The position numbers were made by a program, and so were the translations under genes. Shown here one piece after another: positions 34,064-42,976 of a stretch of 64,000 bases of DNA (positions within the stretch are counted from its first letter, which is position 1; every line of letters starts with the position of its first letter). A model generated the notes under the pieces. The model ran no database searches. It was not told where the DNA came from and saw nothing but the letters and a program-made list of their open reading frames with translations. The stretch comes from JADHOX01 sp038120515. Lineage in GTDB: Bacteria; Pseudomonadota; Alphaproteobacteria; Rickettsiales; JABIRX01. The DNA lies in contig JAYOLW010000001.1 of assembly GCA_038120515.1 (NCBI GenBank), positions 1 to 64,000 on the forward strand, written 5' to 3'.

Positions 34064-34237
34064 ATGAATTTTGAAAAATTCAATATTTTGGATAATGATT
34101 GTGATTTTGAAAATTCTTCTGAGGTGGGTGATTGTGTTAAACCTATAGATAGAATCAAACTATTTGTTGAAGGGTTTACTGGATCAAGATCATCTATAGA
34201 ATATTTTCATGAATTTGTCATTAAGGATCAGGTCTAA
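34064..34237 (+). CDS. Small hypothetical protein (57 aa)
   Basis: The ATG at 34064 has a strong GAGG ribosome-binding site six bases upstream. The product is acidic at the N-terminus (FNILDNDCDFENSSEVGDC) and ends GSRSSIEYFHEFVIKDQV. No signal peptide, membrane helix or family motif is recognised. Its stop codon abuts and slightly overlaps the convergent bioB end. The good ribosome-binding site and the intergenic location favour a real gene, but chance is possible in this A+T-rich sequence. Confidence 0.45.
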   Translation: MNFEKFNILDNDCDFENSSEVGDCVKPIDRIKLFVEGFTGSRSSIEYFHEFVIKDQV

Positions 34238-35160
34238 ACCGCCTTTATACCAAGCTCTTGAAATAGCTGTTGGTCGGTATTTTCGTCAGGATTGTCTTGA
34301 GTAAGTAGGGTTTCTCCATAAAAGATTGAATTAGCTCCAGCATGGAAACATAAGGCTTGTCCTTCTTTAGATATGTTTTTTCTGCCTGCTGAAAGTCTTA
34401 CATAAGATTTAGGGTTGGCAATTCTTGTTACTGCAATTGTTCTAATGAATTCAAATATGTCAATATCAGCTTCGTTTTCAAGTGGTGTTCCCGCTACTTT
34501 TTCTAGTAAGTTTATAGGGATGCTTTTTGGGGCAGGATTAAAATTTGCAAGTGTTGCAATCATCTCTGCTCTATCTTCAATTGTTTCGCCCATGCCAACT
34601 ATTCCGCCTGAGCAAATATGAATATTTGCATTAGCAACATTTTGAATTGTATCAATTCGATCCTGATAATTTCTAGTGGTAATTATTTTTTCGTAAAATT
34701 CTTTTGAGCTGTCAATATTGTGGTTGTAGAAATCTAATCCGGACTCTTTTAGTTTGTGTGCCTGATTAGATGTAATCATTCCAAGTGTTAAGCATGTTTC
34801 AAGACCAAGTTTTTTTACTTCTGAAACTATTTCACACATCTGGTTAAGGTCTCTGTCATGAAGGTTTCTCCATGCTGCTCCCATGCAAAATCTTGATGAG
34901 CCTTTAGCTTTTGCTGCTTTGGCACTTTTTATAACTTCTTTTGTGTCAAGCAGTGGTGTTTTCTCGATATTTGTGTTATAATGTGCTGATTGTGGACAGT
35001 ATTTGCAGTTTTCAGGGCATGATCCAGTTTTTATGCTAAGTAAAGTTGATACTTGTACTTGATTAACTTCAAAATTTTCTCTATGAACTGTGTGAGCTTT
35101 GTGAATTAAGTCACTAAATGGTAATTTATATAGCTCAATAATGTTATTTTTGTTCCACAT
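34234..35160 (-). CDS. bioB: Biotin synthase
   Basis: Radical-SAM enzyme inserting sulfur into dethiobiotin. The protein (308 residues) has the radical-SAM cluster C-x3-C-x2-C in TGSCPENCKYCPQSAHY, plus VQVSTLLSIKTG, RFCMGAAWR, YNHNIDSSKEFY and CSGGIVGMGE. The start MWNKNNIIELY aligns with the conserved N-terminus, so it is not shortened. It diverges from bioF with 8 bp between start codons. bioA, bioC and bioD are absent from the window. Confidence 0.97.
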   Translation of the reverse strand: MWNKNNIIELYKLPFSDLIHKAHTVHRENFEVNQVQVSTLLSIKTGSCPENCKYCPQSAHYNTNIEKTPLLDTKEVIKSAKAAKAKGSSRFCMGAAWRNLHDRDLNQMCEIVSEVKKLGLETCLTLGMITSNQAHKLKESGLDFYNHNIDSSKEFYEKIITTRNYQDRIDTIQNVANANIHICSGGIVGMGETIEDRAEMIATLANFNPAPKSIPINLLEKVAGTPLENEADIDIFEFIRTIAVTRIANPKSYVRLSAGRKNISKEGQALCFHAGANSIFYGETLLTQDNPDENTDQQLFQELGIKAV

Positions 35161-35168
35161 TTTTTTTT

Positions 35169-36278
35169 ATGTTAGATTTGGAAAGCTTTTCTATACAACA
35201 GTTAAATAATAAAGAAAATCAAAAATTATTAAGAGTTGTTAAATCTTATAAAAGCGAGGGTGTTTTTAAAGTTGATGAGTTGGGAAATAAATTATATGAT
35301 TTTACCTCGAATGATTATTTTGCTATGGGTTATAACCCCTCGGTTCTAAATAGTATTGGCAATGTTCAAAGCTGTTTTGGTTCTGGGAGCTCTAGGTTGA
35401 TATCAGGGTCTTCACCTTTGTATGAGGAGTTAGAGTTTGCTTTATCTTCTTATCATAATATTGCCAGTTCTGTAGTATTTGGCTCAGGTTATTTAGCAGC
35501 TATTAGCTTTTATGATTCTTTTTTTGATAAATATGACTTAATTGTCACTGATAAAAATATTCATGCTTGTCATATTGATGGTATTAAGCTTTCTGGGGCT
35601 AGGTTTAAAAGGTTTAAGCATAATGATTGTAATCATTTAGAAGCTATTTTGCGAAAATATAGAAAAGACTCAAAAAAATGCTTAATTGTATCTGAGACAT
35701 TGTTTTCGATGCATGGAGATTTTGCTGATGTCGAAAAGCTTGCCGAGTTATCGAGATTATACGATTCTTACCTTATGTTTGATGATGCCCATGGCTTTAT
35801 GGTTAATAATGATCTTGGCAAGATATCAAGAGACAATTTAATCATTATGGGTACTTGTTCTAAGGCCTTAGGGTCATATGGTGGGTATATCTCTGCATCC
35901 AAAAATATATGTGATTTTTTAAAGTCAGATGCTAGAGCTTTGATATATACCACGGCCTTGCCAGAGATTGTTCTAAGGGCAAGTTTGTCTTCAATAAATG
36001 AGTTAATCTCAAGGAAAGATTTTTATCAAGATACTCTTTTGCGTAATATCCGTTATTTTGAAAAGTTATTTGGGGTAATTAACAAAGGGTCACCAATTAA
36101 AATTATTGAATTTGGTTCAATCGAGGCAATGGAACTTAAATATAATGAAATTTATGAGTCAGGTATTTTGGTTTCAAAAATAAGGCCTCCAACTTCAGAA
36201 ACTCCAAGGATTCGTGTTTCTATTTCAGCTAATCATACAAATTCTATGATTGAGTCTTTAGTGAGTCTGCTTCGATAG
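35169..36278 (+). CDS. bioF: 8-amino-7-oxononanoate synthase
   Basis: PLP-dependent condensation of pimeloyl-ACP or -CoA with alanine in biotin synthesis. The protein (369 residues) has FTSNDYFAMG, GSGSSRLISGSSPLYEELE (AONS-specific), ETLFSMHGDFAD, FDDAHGFM and the PLP lysine in GTCSKALGSYGGY. It is shorter than 5-aminolevulinate synthases, which share the fold, and the motifs favour BioF. Paired divergently with bioB; no visible promoter fits between them. Confidence 0.94.
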   Translation: MLDLESFSIQQLNNKENQKLLRVVKSYKSEGVFKVDELGNKLYDFTSNDYFAMGYNPSVLNSIGNVQSCFGSGSSRLISGSSPLYEELEFALSSYHNIASSVVFGSGYLAAISFYDSFFDKYDLIVTDKNIHACHIDGIKLSGARFKRFKHNDCNHLEAILRKYRKDSKKCLIVSETLFSMHGDFADVEKLAELSRLYDSYLMFDDAHGFMVNNDLGKISRDNLIIMGTCSKALGSYGGYISASKNICDFLKSDARALIYTTALPEIVLRASLSSINELISRKDFYQDTLLRNIRYFEKLFGVINKGSPIKIIEFGSIEAMELKYNEIYESGILVSKIRPPTSETPRIRVSISANHTNSMIESLVSLLR

Positions 36279-36306
36279 GTCTGCAATATGGCCAATATAA
36301 AAAAGC

Positions 36307-36334
36307 TTGAATATAACTATGCTTAATTTATAAA
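36307..36334 (+). promoter_or_regulatory. Probable promoter of the nuo operon
   Basis: TTGAAT (36307-36312), 16-bp spacer, TATAAA (36329-36334) lie about 20 bases before nuoA. The nuo genes that follow are packed with overlaps or gaps of a few bases, consistent with one long transcript. Confidence 0.5.
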
Positions 36335-36353
36335 CTCGCATCAAAATTATACT

Positions 36354-36725
36354 ATGATTGATCTAGAATTTCTTGCACCATATGCTTCAGTTTTGCTGTT
36401 TGTAATTATTGCTACAGGTATTGCCCTAGCTATGATTATATTGCCTTTTGTTATATCTCCGCAAAGTCCTGATAAAGCAAAACTTTCTCCATATGAATGT
36501 GGTTTTGAACCAACAGGGGATGCAAGAAGTAAGTTTGATGTGAGATTTTACTTAGTTGGTATTTTGTTTATAATATTTGATCTTGAAATAGCTTTTCTAT
36601 TCCCTTGGGCTTTAACACTTAGTAAAATTGGCTTCCTTGGGTATTTGTCTATGATGATTTTCCTGTTTGTGTTAACAATAGGTTTTGTTTATGAATGGAA
36701 AAAAGGAGCTTTGAATTGGGAGTAA
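36354..36725 (+). CDS. nuoA: NADH-quinone oxidoreductase subunit A
   Basis: Small membrane subunit of complex I, 123 residues with three transmembrane helices. The conserved loop KLSPYECGFEPTGDARSKFDVRFY carries the redox-sensitive Cys (shown here only as the segment's features: YECGFEP and FDVRFYLVGILFIIFDLE). First gene of a complete 14-gene nuo operon in the standard A-N order. Standard length. Confidence 0.97.
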   Translation: MIDLEFLAPYASVLLFVIIATGIALAMIILPFVISPQSPDKAKLSPYECGFEPTGDARSKFDVRFYLVGILFIIFDLEIAFLFPWALTLSKIGFLGYLSMMIFLFVLTIGFVYEWKKGALNWE

Positions 36726-36738
36726 TTAATAGTTGGTT

Positions 36739-37281
36739 ATGAATATTAATAGAAATCAGCAAGAAGAATTTTATGCAAATCAGGACCTTATCCTGAAAGA
36801 AGCAATGAAGCAAGTTAGCAATCAGGGGTTTGTGACTGCAAAACTTGATAGCCTTGTCAATTGGGCTCGAAGTGGTTCCTTGTGGCCTATGACATTTGGG
36901 TTAGCTTGTTGTGCAGTTGAAATGATGCATGCTGCGGCATCGCGTTATGATATGGATCGTTTTGGTCTTGTTTTTAGGCCTTCACCAAGACAATCTGATG
37001 TAATGATAGTTGCTGGTACGCTAACAAATAAAATGGCACCAGCTTTCCGTAAAGTATATGATCAAATGCCAGAGCCAAGATATGTAATTTCTATGGGTTC
37101 TTGTGCAAATGGTGGAGGTTATTATCATTATTCATATTCTGTTGTTAGGGGCTGTGATCGAGTTGTTCCTGTAGATGTTTATGTCCCTGGATGTCCGCCA
37201 ACAGCTGAAGCTTTACTTTATGGTGTAATGCAGCTTCAAAATAAAATTAAGCGTACAGGATCACTAAAAAGAATAGGCTAA
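36739..37281 (+). CDS. nuoB: NADH-quinone oxidoreductase subunit B
   Basis: Peripheral-arm subunit holding cluster N2, the last Fe-S centre before quinone. Cluster ligands are visible in FGLACCAVEMMH (adjacent Cys pair), MGSCANGGGYY and YVPGCPPTAEALLYG. The frame opens at a TTG at 36733, but the ATG at 36739 is the natural start, giving 180 residues. It follows nuoA by about 13 bp. Confidence 0.97.
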   Translation: MNINRNQQEEFYANQDLILKEAMKQVSNQGFVTAKLDSLVNWARSGSLWPMTFGLACCAVEMMHAAASRYDMDRFGLVFRPSPRQSDVMIVAGTLTNKMAPAFRKVYDQMPEPRYVISMGSCANGGGYYHYSYSVVRGCDRVVPVDVYVPGCPPTAEALLYGVMQLQNKIKRTGSLKRIG

Positions 37282-37284
37282 GTT

Positions 37285-37893
37285 ATGGATTCGGTTGTTA
37301 ATTTTATAGGAAATAATATTCAATCTTCGCTTTTAGAAGCTCCATATATTGATAATGATTTGATAGTTTTAAAAGTAAGTCCTGAGAATTTAAATCAAAC
37401 ATTACTTTTTCTCAGAGATGAGCCAAAATGTTTGTTTGTTATGCTTGTAAGCATCCATGCTGTTGATTATTATAAGGATGACGAGCGTTTCGAAGTAAAT
37501 TATAACTTATTGAGTTTAAAAAATAATAATAGGCTGGTTGTAAAAGTAAGAGTTGATGAAAAAACTGAAATTACATCTGTTGAAGATTTGTATAGTTCGG
37601 CAACATGGTACCAAAGAGAAGTTTATGATCTATATGGAGTTAAGTTTAAAGGCGCTAAGGATATTAGGCGTATATTGACGGATTATGGTTTTAAAGGTCA
37701 TCCATTAAGAAAAGATTTTCCTCTAACTGGTTATGAAGAGGTTGAGTATGATGCTGAAAAAAAAGCTGTTGTTTATAAGCCTGTAAAACTTGATCAAGAA
37801 TTTAGAAATTTTGATTTTGACAGCGGCTGGACATCTGCTCAATATCATTTTGATAAAATTGCTGAAAATAATATTGATAGTAAGAAAAGTTAA
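37285..37893 (+). CDS. nuoC: NADH-quinone oxidoreductase subunit C
   Basis: The protein (202 residues) is the 30-kDa-type subunit of the connecting module. DLYSSATWYQREVYDLYGVKF and LTDYGFKGHPLRKDFPLTGYEEV (in parts) are diagnostic. It is separate from nuoD rather than fused as in E. coli. The last base of its TAA stop is the first base of the nuoD ATG. Confidence 0.97.
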   Translation: MDSVVNFIGNNIQSSLLEAPYIDNDLIVLKVSPENLNQTLLFLRDEPKCLFVMLVSIHAVDYYKDDERFEVNYNLLSLKNNNRLVVKVRVDEKTEITSVEDLYSSATWYQREVYDLYGVKFKGAKDIRRILTDYGFKGHPLRKDFPLTGYEEVEYDAEKKAVVYKPVKLDQEFRNFDFDSGWTSAQYHFDKIAENNIDSKKS

Positions 37894-39080
37894 TGACTCA
37901 AGCTGAGAAAAAAAATATCAAAAATATGACTTTAAACTTTGGGCCTCAGCATCCTGCTGCTCATGGAGTTTTGCGTCTTATGCTTGAATTAGATGGTGAG
38001 GTTGTTGAAAAGGCTGATGCTCATATTGGTTTGCTTCATCGTGGTACTGAAAAGTTAATTGAGCATAAAACTTATATGCAAGCTGTGCCTTATTTTGATC
38101 GTTTGGATTATGTTGCGCCAATGTCTCAAGAGCATGCATTTGCATTGGCGGTTGAAAAATTATTAGGCTGTGAAGTCCCTCTTCGAGCTAAGTATATAAG
38201 AGTTTTGTTTGCTGAAATTTCTAGAATTTTAAATCACATATTAAATATTACAACTCAAGGTATTGATGTTGGGGCTATGACTCCATTCCTATGGTTGTTT
38301 GAAGAGCGTGAAAAAATGATGGAGTTCTACGAAAGAGTTTGTGGTGCTAGGCTGCATGCAAATTACTTTAGGCCTGGAGGTGTTGCTCAGGATATGCCGA
38401 AGGGATTAACTGAAGATATCTATAGATATTTCTCTTCTTTCGTTTCGAAAATTAATGATATGGAAGATCTATTAACAGAAAATAGAATTTTCAAACAGAG
38501 GTTGGTTGATATTGGGGTAGTATCAAAATCACAAGCTTTAGATTGGGGCTTTACAGGGCCTATGTTGCGAGGTTCTGGTATTGCTTGGGACCTTCGTAAA
38601 GCTCAGCCTTATGATGTATATGATAAATTAAATTTTGATGTTCCAGTTGGTTTAAATGGTGATAGTTATGATCGTTATCTTGTGCGTGTTGAAGAGATGT
38701 ATCAATCTATTAACATAATAAAACAATGCTGTGAAGATATGCCAGATGGTCCGGTTACAACACTTGATCCAAAAATTTCTAAGCCATCAAGAGATTTGAT
38801 GAAGACATCAATGGAAGCGCTTATTAACCATTTTAAGCTTTTCACCGAAGGCTATAAAGTTCCAGCTGGTGAGGTTTATTTTCCTGTTGAAGCTCCAAAG
38901 GGTGAATTTGGTGTTTTTTTGAAATCTGATGGTTCAAGTAAACCATATAGATGTTATATTAGAGCTCCTGGTTTTGCACATCTTCAAGGTATAGATTTTA
39001 TGACACATGGTCATATGATTGCTGATGTTGTAACTGTTATTAGTACTATGGATATTGTATTTGGTGAAATAGATAGATAG
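37893..39080 (+). CDS. nuoD: NADH-quinone oxidoreductase subunit D
   Basis: The protein (395 residues) is the 49-kDa-type subunit that forms the quinone-binding site with NuoB. NFGPQHPAAHGVLRL supplies the conserved His loop near the quinone head group; AHIGLLHRGTEKL, GVGAMTPFLW-like DVGAMTPFLWLFEERE and RAPGFAHLQG follow. Standard length, coupled to nuoC. Confidence 0.98.
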   Translation: MTQAEKKNIKNMTLNFGPQHPAAHGVLRLMLELDGEVVEKADAHIGLLHRGTEKLIEHKTYMQAVPYFDRLDYVAPMSQEHAFALAVEKLLGCEVPLRAKYIRVLFAEISRILNHILNITTQGIDVGAMTPFLWLFEEREKMMEFYERVCGARLHANYFRPGGVAQDMPKGLTEDIYRYFSSFVSKINDMEDLLTENRIFKQRLVDIGVVSKSQALDWGFTGPMLRGSGIAWDLRKAQPYDVYDKLNFDVPVGLNGDSYDRYLVRVEEMYQSINIIKQCCEDMPDGPVTTLDPKISKPSRDLMKTSMEALINHFKLFTEGYKVPAGEVYFPVEAPKGEFGVFLKSDGSSKPYRCYIRAPGFAHLQGIDFMTHGHMIADVVTVISTMDIVFGEIDR

Positions 39081-39087
39081 TTTTATT

Positions 39088-39648
39088 ATGGAATCACAAA
39101 ATTTTTGTTTTACAGAAGAAAATTTAGCTAAAGCAAATGCTCAATTTCTTAAATATCCCAAAGATAAGAGATTAAGCAATGTCAAAGCCTTATTATATTT
39201 GGCGCAGGATCAGAATGGTGGCTGGCTATCAATTGAGGCTATGAATTATATTGCTGAGCTTATAGGGGTTCCACCTATAAAAGTCTATGAAGTTGCGTCA
39301 TTTTATACTATGTTTAATTTAAAACCTGTTGGAAAATTTTTGGTCAAAGTGTGTAGGACTACACCTTGTATGCTTAGAGGTGCTGATGATTTGGTAGAGC
39401 ATTGTTTAAAAAAATTAAATGTAAATATTGGCAAAACTACAATTGATAAATTGTTTACAATTAAACAAGTTGAGTGTTTAGGGGCTTGTGCAAATGCTCC
39501 TGTTGTTCAAATTAATAATGATTATTTTGAAGATCTTACTGTTGAATCATTAGAAAATATACTGAAGAATTTAGCTGAGGGTAAGCCGTTAAAAACAGGA
39601 TCACAAATCGGTAGAATTGCATCTAAACCATTAGCTGAGGTACTATAA
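39088..39648 (+). CDS. nuoE: NADH-quinone oxidoreductase subunit E
   Basis: The protein (186 residues) is a 24-kDa-type subunit with a thioredoxin-like fold carrying the 2Fe-2S centre N1a. The ligands are in VCRTTPCMLRG and VECLGACANAPVVQIN. It belongs to the NADH-oxidising module together with NuoF and NuoG. Its stop overlaps the nuoF ATG by one base. Confidence 0.97.
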   Translation: MESQNFCFTEENLAKANAQFLKYPKDKRLSNVKALLYLAQDQNGGWLSIEAMNYIAELIGVPPIKVYEVASFYTMFNLKPVGKFLVKVCRTTPCMLRGADDLVEHCLKKLNVNIGKTTIDKLFTIKQVECLGACANAPVVQINNDYFEDLTVESLENILKNLAEGKPLKTGSQIGRIASKPLAEVL

Positions 39649-40919
39649 TGCCACTTAAGCATGAAGACAGAATTTTTACTAATCTCTACGGGGAAGAAAG
39701 TATCCAATTGGAGGCTGCAAAAAAACGTGGTGATTGGAATCAAACTAAGAAGTTTATTGATAAAGGACCTGAGTGGCTAATTGAAGAGGTTAAGGCTTCT
39801 GGTTTAAGGGGACGAGGTGGTGCTGGATTTTCTGCTGGAATGAAGTGGTCATTTATGCCCAAAAATAGTGACAAGCCTTCTTATTTAGTAGTTAACGCTG
39901 ATGAATCAGAGCCAGGAACATGTAAAGATAGAGATATTATTAGGCATGAGCCTCATAAAATTATCGAAGGATCTTTTATCGCAGCTAGAGCCATAGGTGC
40001 TCATACATGTTATATATATATCAGGGGTGAATATTATCACGAATATATGGCGTTACAACAAGCTGTAGATGAAGCTTATGCAGATGGCTTGATTGGTAAA
40101 AACGCATGTGGAACTGGTTGGGATTTTGATCTTTATATACAAAGAGGCGCTGGTGCATATATATGTGGTGAGGAGACAGCCATGCTTAATAGTTTGGAGG
40201 GTAAAATTGGTCAGCCAAGATTAAAACCTCCATTTCCAGCCATGGCAGGTCTTTATGGAATGCCAACAACTATTAACAATATTGAAACAATTGCAGTGGT
40301 TCCTACGATTCTAAGACGAGGAGCTAAGTGGTTTGCAAGCATAGGTAAAGAAAATAACACTGGTACCAAAGTATTTTGTATTTCAGGTCATGTTAACAAG
40401 CCTTGTAATGTCGAAGAAGAAATGGGTATTTCACTTAAAGAATTAATTGAAACTCATGCTGGTGGTGTTATTGGGGGTTGGGATAATTTACTTGCTGTTA
40501 TACCTGGAGGTTCTTCTGTACCGTTACTACCAAAAGATATTTGTGATACAGTAACTATGGATTTTGATACATTAAGAAGTCATCAATCAGGTCTTGGAAC
40601 TGCTGGAGTTATTGTCATGAATAAGCAAACAGATGTTATTGCTGCAATAGCAAGATTATCTGAGTTTTATAAAGTAGAATCATGTGGTCAATGTACACCA
40701 TGTCGTGAAGGTACTGGATGGATTGCAAGAATAATGCGTAGATTAGTAACAGGAGATGCAAATGAAGCAGAAGTTGAACAGCTTCTTGGTATTACAAAAC
40801 AAATCGAAGGTCATACAATTTGTGCATTGGGTGATGCTGCAGCTTGGCCTGTCCAAGGTTTAATAAGGCATTTTAAACCATTAATTTTGGATAGAATTAA
40901 TAACAAAGCAAGAACATAA
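39648..40919 (+). CDS. nuoF: NADH-quinone oxidoreductase subunit F
   Basis: The protein (423 residues) binds NADH, FMN and the 4Fe-4S centre N3. GLRGRGGAGFSAGMKWSFMP is the NADH/FMN loop, YICGEETAMLNSLEG the flavin region, and ESCGQCTPCREGTGW with a later CALGD the cluster ligands. Standard length; 2 bp before nuoG. Confidence 0.98.
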   Translation: MPLKHEDRIFTNLYGEESIQLEAAKKRGDWNQTKKFIDKGPEWLIEEVKASGLRGRGGAGFSAGMKWSFMPKNSDKPSYLVVNADESEPGTCKDRDIIRHEPHKIIEGSFIAARAIGAHTCYIYIRGEYYHEYMALQQAVDEAYADGLIGKNACGTGWDFDLYIQRGAGAYICGEETAMLNSLEGKIGQPRLKPPFPAMAGLYGMPTTINNIETIAVVPTILRRGAKWFASIGKENNTGTKVFCISGHVNKPCNVEEEMGISLKELIETHAGGVIGGWDNLLAVIPGGSSVPLLPKDICDTVTMDFDTLRSHQSGLGTAGVIVMNKQTDVIAAIARLSEFYKVESCGQCTPCREGTGWIARIMRRLVTGDANEAEVEQLLGITKQIEGHTICALGDAAAWPVQGLIRHFKPLILDRINNKART

Positions 40920-40921
40920 AT

Positions 40922-42976
40922 ATGGAAAATCAAGTTAATATAAATGTTAATGGTAAAGATTGTCAGGTTCCAGTTGGTATAACGCTTATTCAAGCATTAG
41001 AACTTGTAGGTCATGAAATACCAAGATTTTGCTATCATGATAGATTGTCTATCGCAGGTAATTGTAGAATGTGCTTGGTTGAAATGATTGGTGGTCCTCC
41101 AAAACCAATAGCATCATGTGCTACGTCGGTTTTTGAAGGTATGAAAATTATCACTGATTCTGAAATGGTTAAGAAAGCAAGGGAAGGGGTAATGGAATTC
41201 TTGTTAATTAATCATCCGTTAGATTGCCCTATTTGTGATCAAGGTGGCGAATGTGACTTACAAGATCAAGCGATGAACTATGGTAAAAATGTAAGCTGTT
41301 ATTCGGAGAAAAAACGTGCAGTATCAAACAAAGAGTTTGGACCGCTCATTAGTACCACGATGACAAGATGTATTCATTGTACCCGATGTATTAGATTTGC
41401 TGAAGAAGTTGCTGGTACTCCTGTGCTTGGATCTATTGGTCGTGGAGAAGATATGGAGGTCTCAACCTATGTCGGTAAAACAATAAATTCTGAAATGTCA
41501 GGAAACCTTGTTGATTTATGTCCAGTAGGGGCTTTGACATCAAAACCTTATGCGTTTACAGCACGACCTTGGGAGTTAACTAAAACAGAATCAATCGATG
41601 TTCATGATGCTTGTGGATCAAATATTCGTATTGATGTTAGAGGAAGAGAGGTGGTTAGAATTCTACCAGTTCTAAATGAACAAATTAATGAAGAATGGAT
41701 TGGTGACAAAACAAGATTTTCCTATGATGGTTTATTACAGCAAAGATTAGATAGACCATATGTCAAAGTTAATGGCCAATTCGAAGAAGTTTCATGGGAT
41801 CAGGTCATTGATATTGTTGCAGAAAACTTAAAAGCTAATATTGGTAAAAATGTTGCAGCTCTTGCTGGTGATATGGCTGATGTTGAGTCGATATATTTGC
41901 TTAAAACATTAATGCGAAAATTAGGTAGTGCAAACTATGATTGTAGACCAAAGGGCTCTGTGCAACAAGCTAATTTTAGGTCTGATTATATTTTCAATAC
42001 TGAAATTCAAAATCTAGAAAATGCTGATTTAATATTATTGATAGGAGTAAATCCAAGATCAGAGGCTGCGATAGTTAACAATAGAATCCTTAAAGCTGTA
42101 AATCATAATTCATGTGTTGTTGGCTATTTAGGAGCAGAGATAAATTTAAATTATCCTTTTGAAAATCTTGGAGCTAATACAACGACATTAGAATTAATAG
42201 CTGATGGAAAACATGATTTTTCAAAAAAACTTTCTACTGCTAAAAATCCAGTAATTATATTAGGGGAAGGAGCTTTGTGTCGTGCCGATTCTAATGCTAT
42301 TATGAAATATGCAAAAATAATTGCAGAGAAATATAAAGTTATAAGTGATGAAAAGTTTAATTTTAATATTTTACAAAATGCTGCAAGTAGAGTTGGTGGA
42401 TTAGATCTTGGTTTCTATCCAACTAAATCTAACATGGATACTGCAGAAATAATTAGAAAGGGTGAATCGGGTGGCTTAGATTTACTAATTCTTTTAGGCT
42501 ATGATAATGCCGATATTAAAAATATCAAAAATGCTATAACTATTTATATTGGTTCTCATGGTGATAACGGTGCTCAAATTGCTGATATCATATTACCAGC
42601 AACAGCTTACACCGAAAAAACAGCAACTTATGTTAATGCTGAGGGTAGGGTTCAATCAACATTAAAAGCGGCTCCATCAGTTGGAGAGGCAAAAGAAGAT
42701 TGGGAAATTTTAAACCAAATCCTAGCATTAGTAGCTGATGAAAATTTTAATAATAAAAATCATCTTTTGAAAAAATTATATTCTGAATTTCCGCATTTAT
42801 CAAATAGATCAATTATTGTTAAAGAGTCTAATCTTTCCGAATATGTTGGTCAATTATCTAGCAAAAAAATGTCAAATTTTGTTAATAATTATTATATGAC
42901 AAACCCAATTAATAGAGCATCAAAAATAATGGCAGAATGCTCAAAAGAATTTATTTACAATAAAGCAAATGATTAA
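40922..42976 (+). CDS. nuoG: NADH-quinone oxidoreductase subunit G
   Basis: The 684-residue Fe-S subunit (75-kDa type). The N-terminal part holds the 2Fe-2S ligands in RFCYHDRLSIAGNCRMCLVE, the His-Cys ligands in HPLDCPICDQGGECDLQDQ, and a 4Fe-4S set in RCIHCTRCIRFAEEV with a later LCPVGALTSK. A molybdopterin-oxidoreductase-like domain without obvious cofactor residues forms the remainder. Its 3' end overlaps nuoH by 8 bp. Confidence 0.97.
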   Translation: MENQVNINVNGKDCQVPVGITLIQALELVGHEIPRFCYHDRLSIAGNCRMCLVEMIGGPPKPIASCATSVFEGMKIITDSEMVKKAREGVMEFLLINHPLDCPICDQGGECDLQDQAMNYGKNVSCYSEKKRAVSNKEFGPLISTTMTRCIHCTRCIRFAEEVAGTPVLGSIGRGEDMEVSTYVGKTINSEMSGNLVDLCPVGALTSKPYAFTARPWELTKTESIDVHDACGSNIRIDVRGREVVRILPVLNEQINEEWIGDKTRFSYDGLLQQRLDRPYVKVNGQFEEVSWDQVIDIVAENLKANIGKNVAALAGDMADVESIYLLKTLMRKLGSANYDCRPKGSVQQANFRSDYIFNTEIQNLENADLILLIGVNPRSEAAIVNNRILKAVNHNSCVVGYLGAEINLNYPFENLGANTTTLELIADGKHDFSKKLSTAKNPVIILGEGALCRADSNAIMKYAKIIAEKYKVISDEKFNFNILQNAASRVGGLDLGFYPTKSNMDTAEIIRKGESGGLDLLILLGYDNADIKNIKNAITIYIGSHGDNGAQIADIILPATAYTEKTATYVNAEGRVQSTLKAAPSVGEAKEDWEILNQILALVADENFNNKNHLLKKLYSEFPHLSNRSIIVKESNLSEYVGQLSSKKMSNFVNNYYMTNPINRASKIMAECSKEFIYNKAND

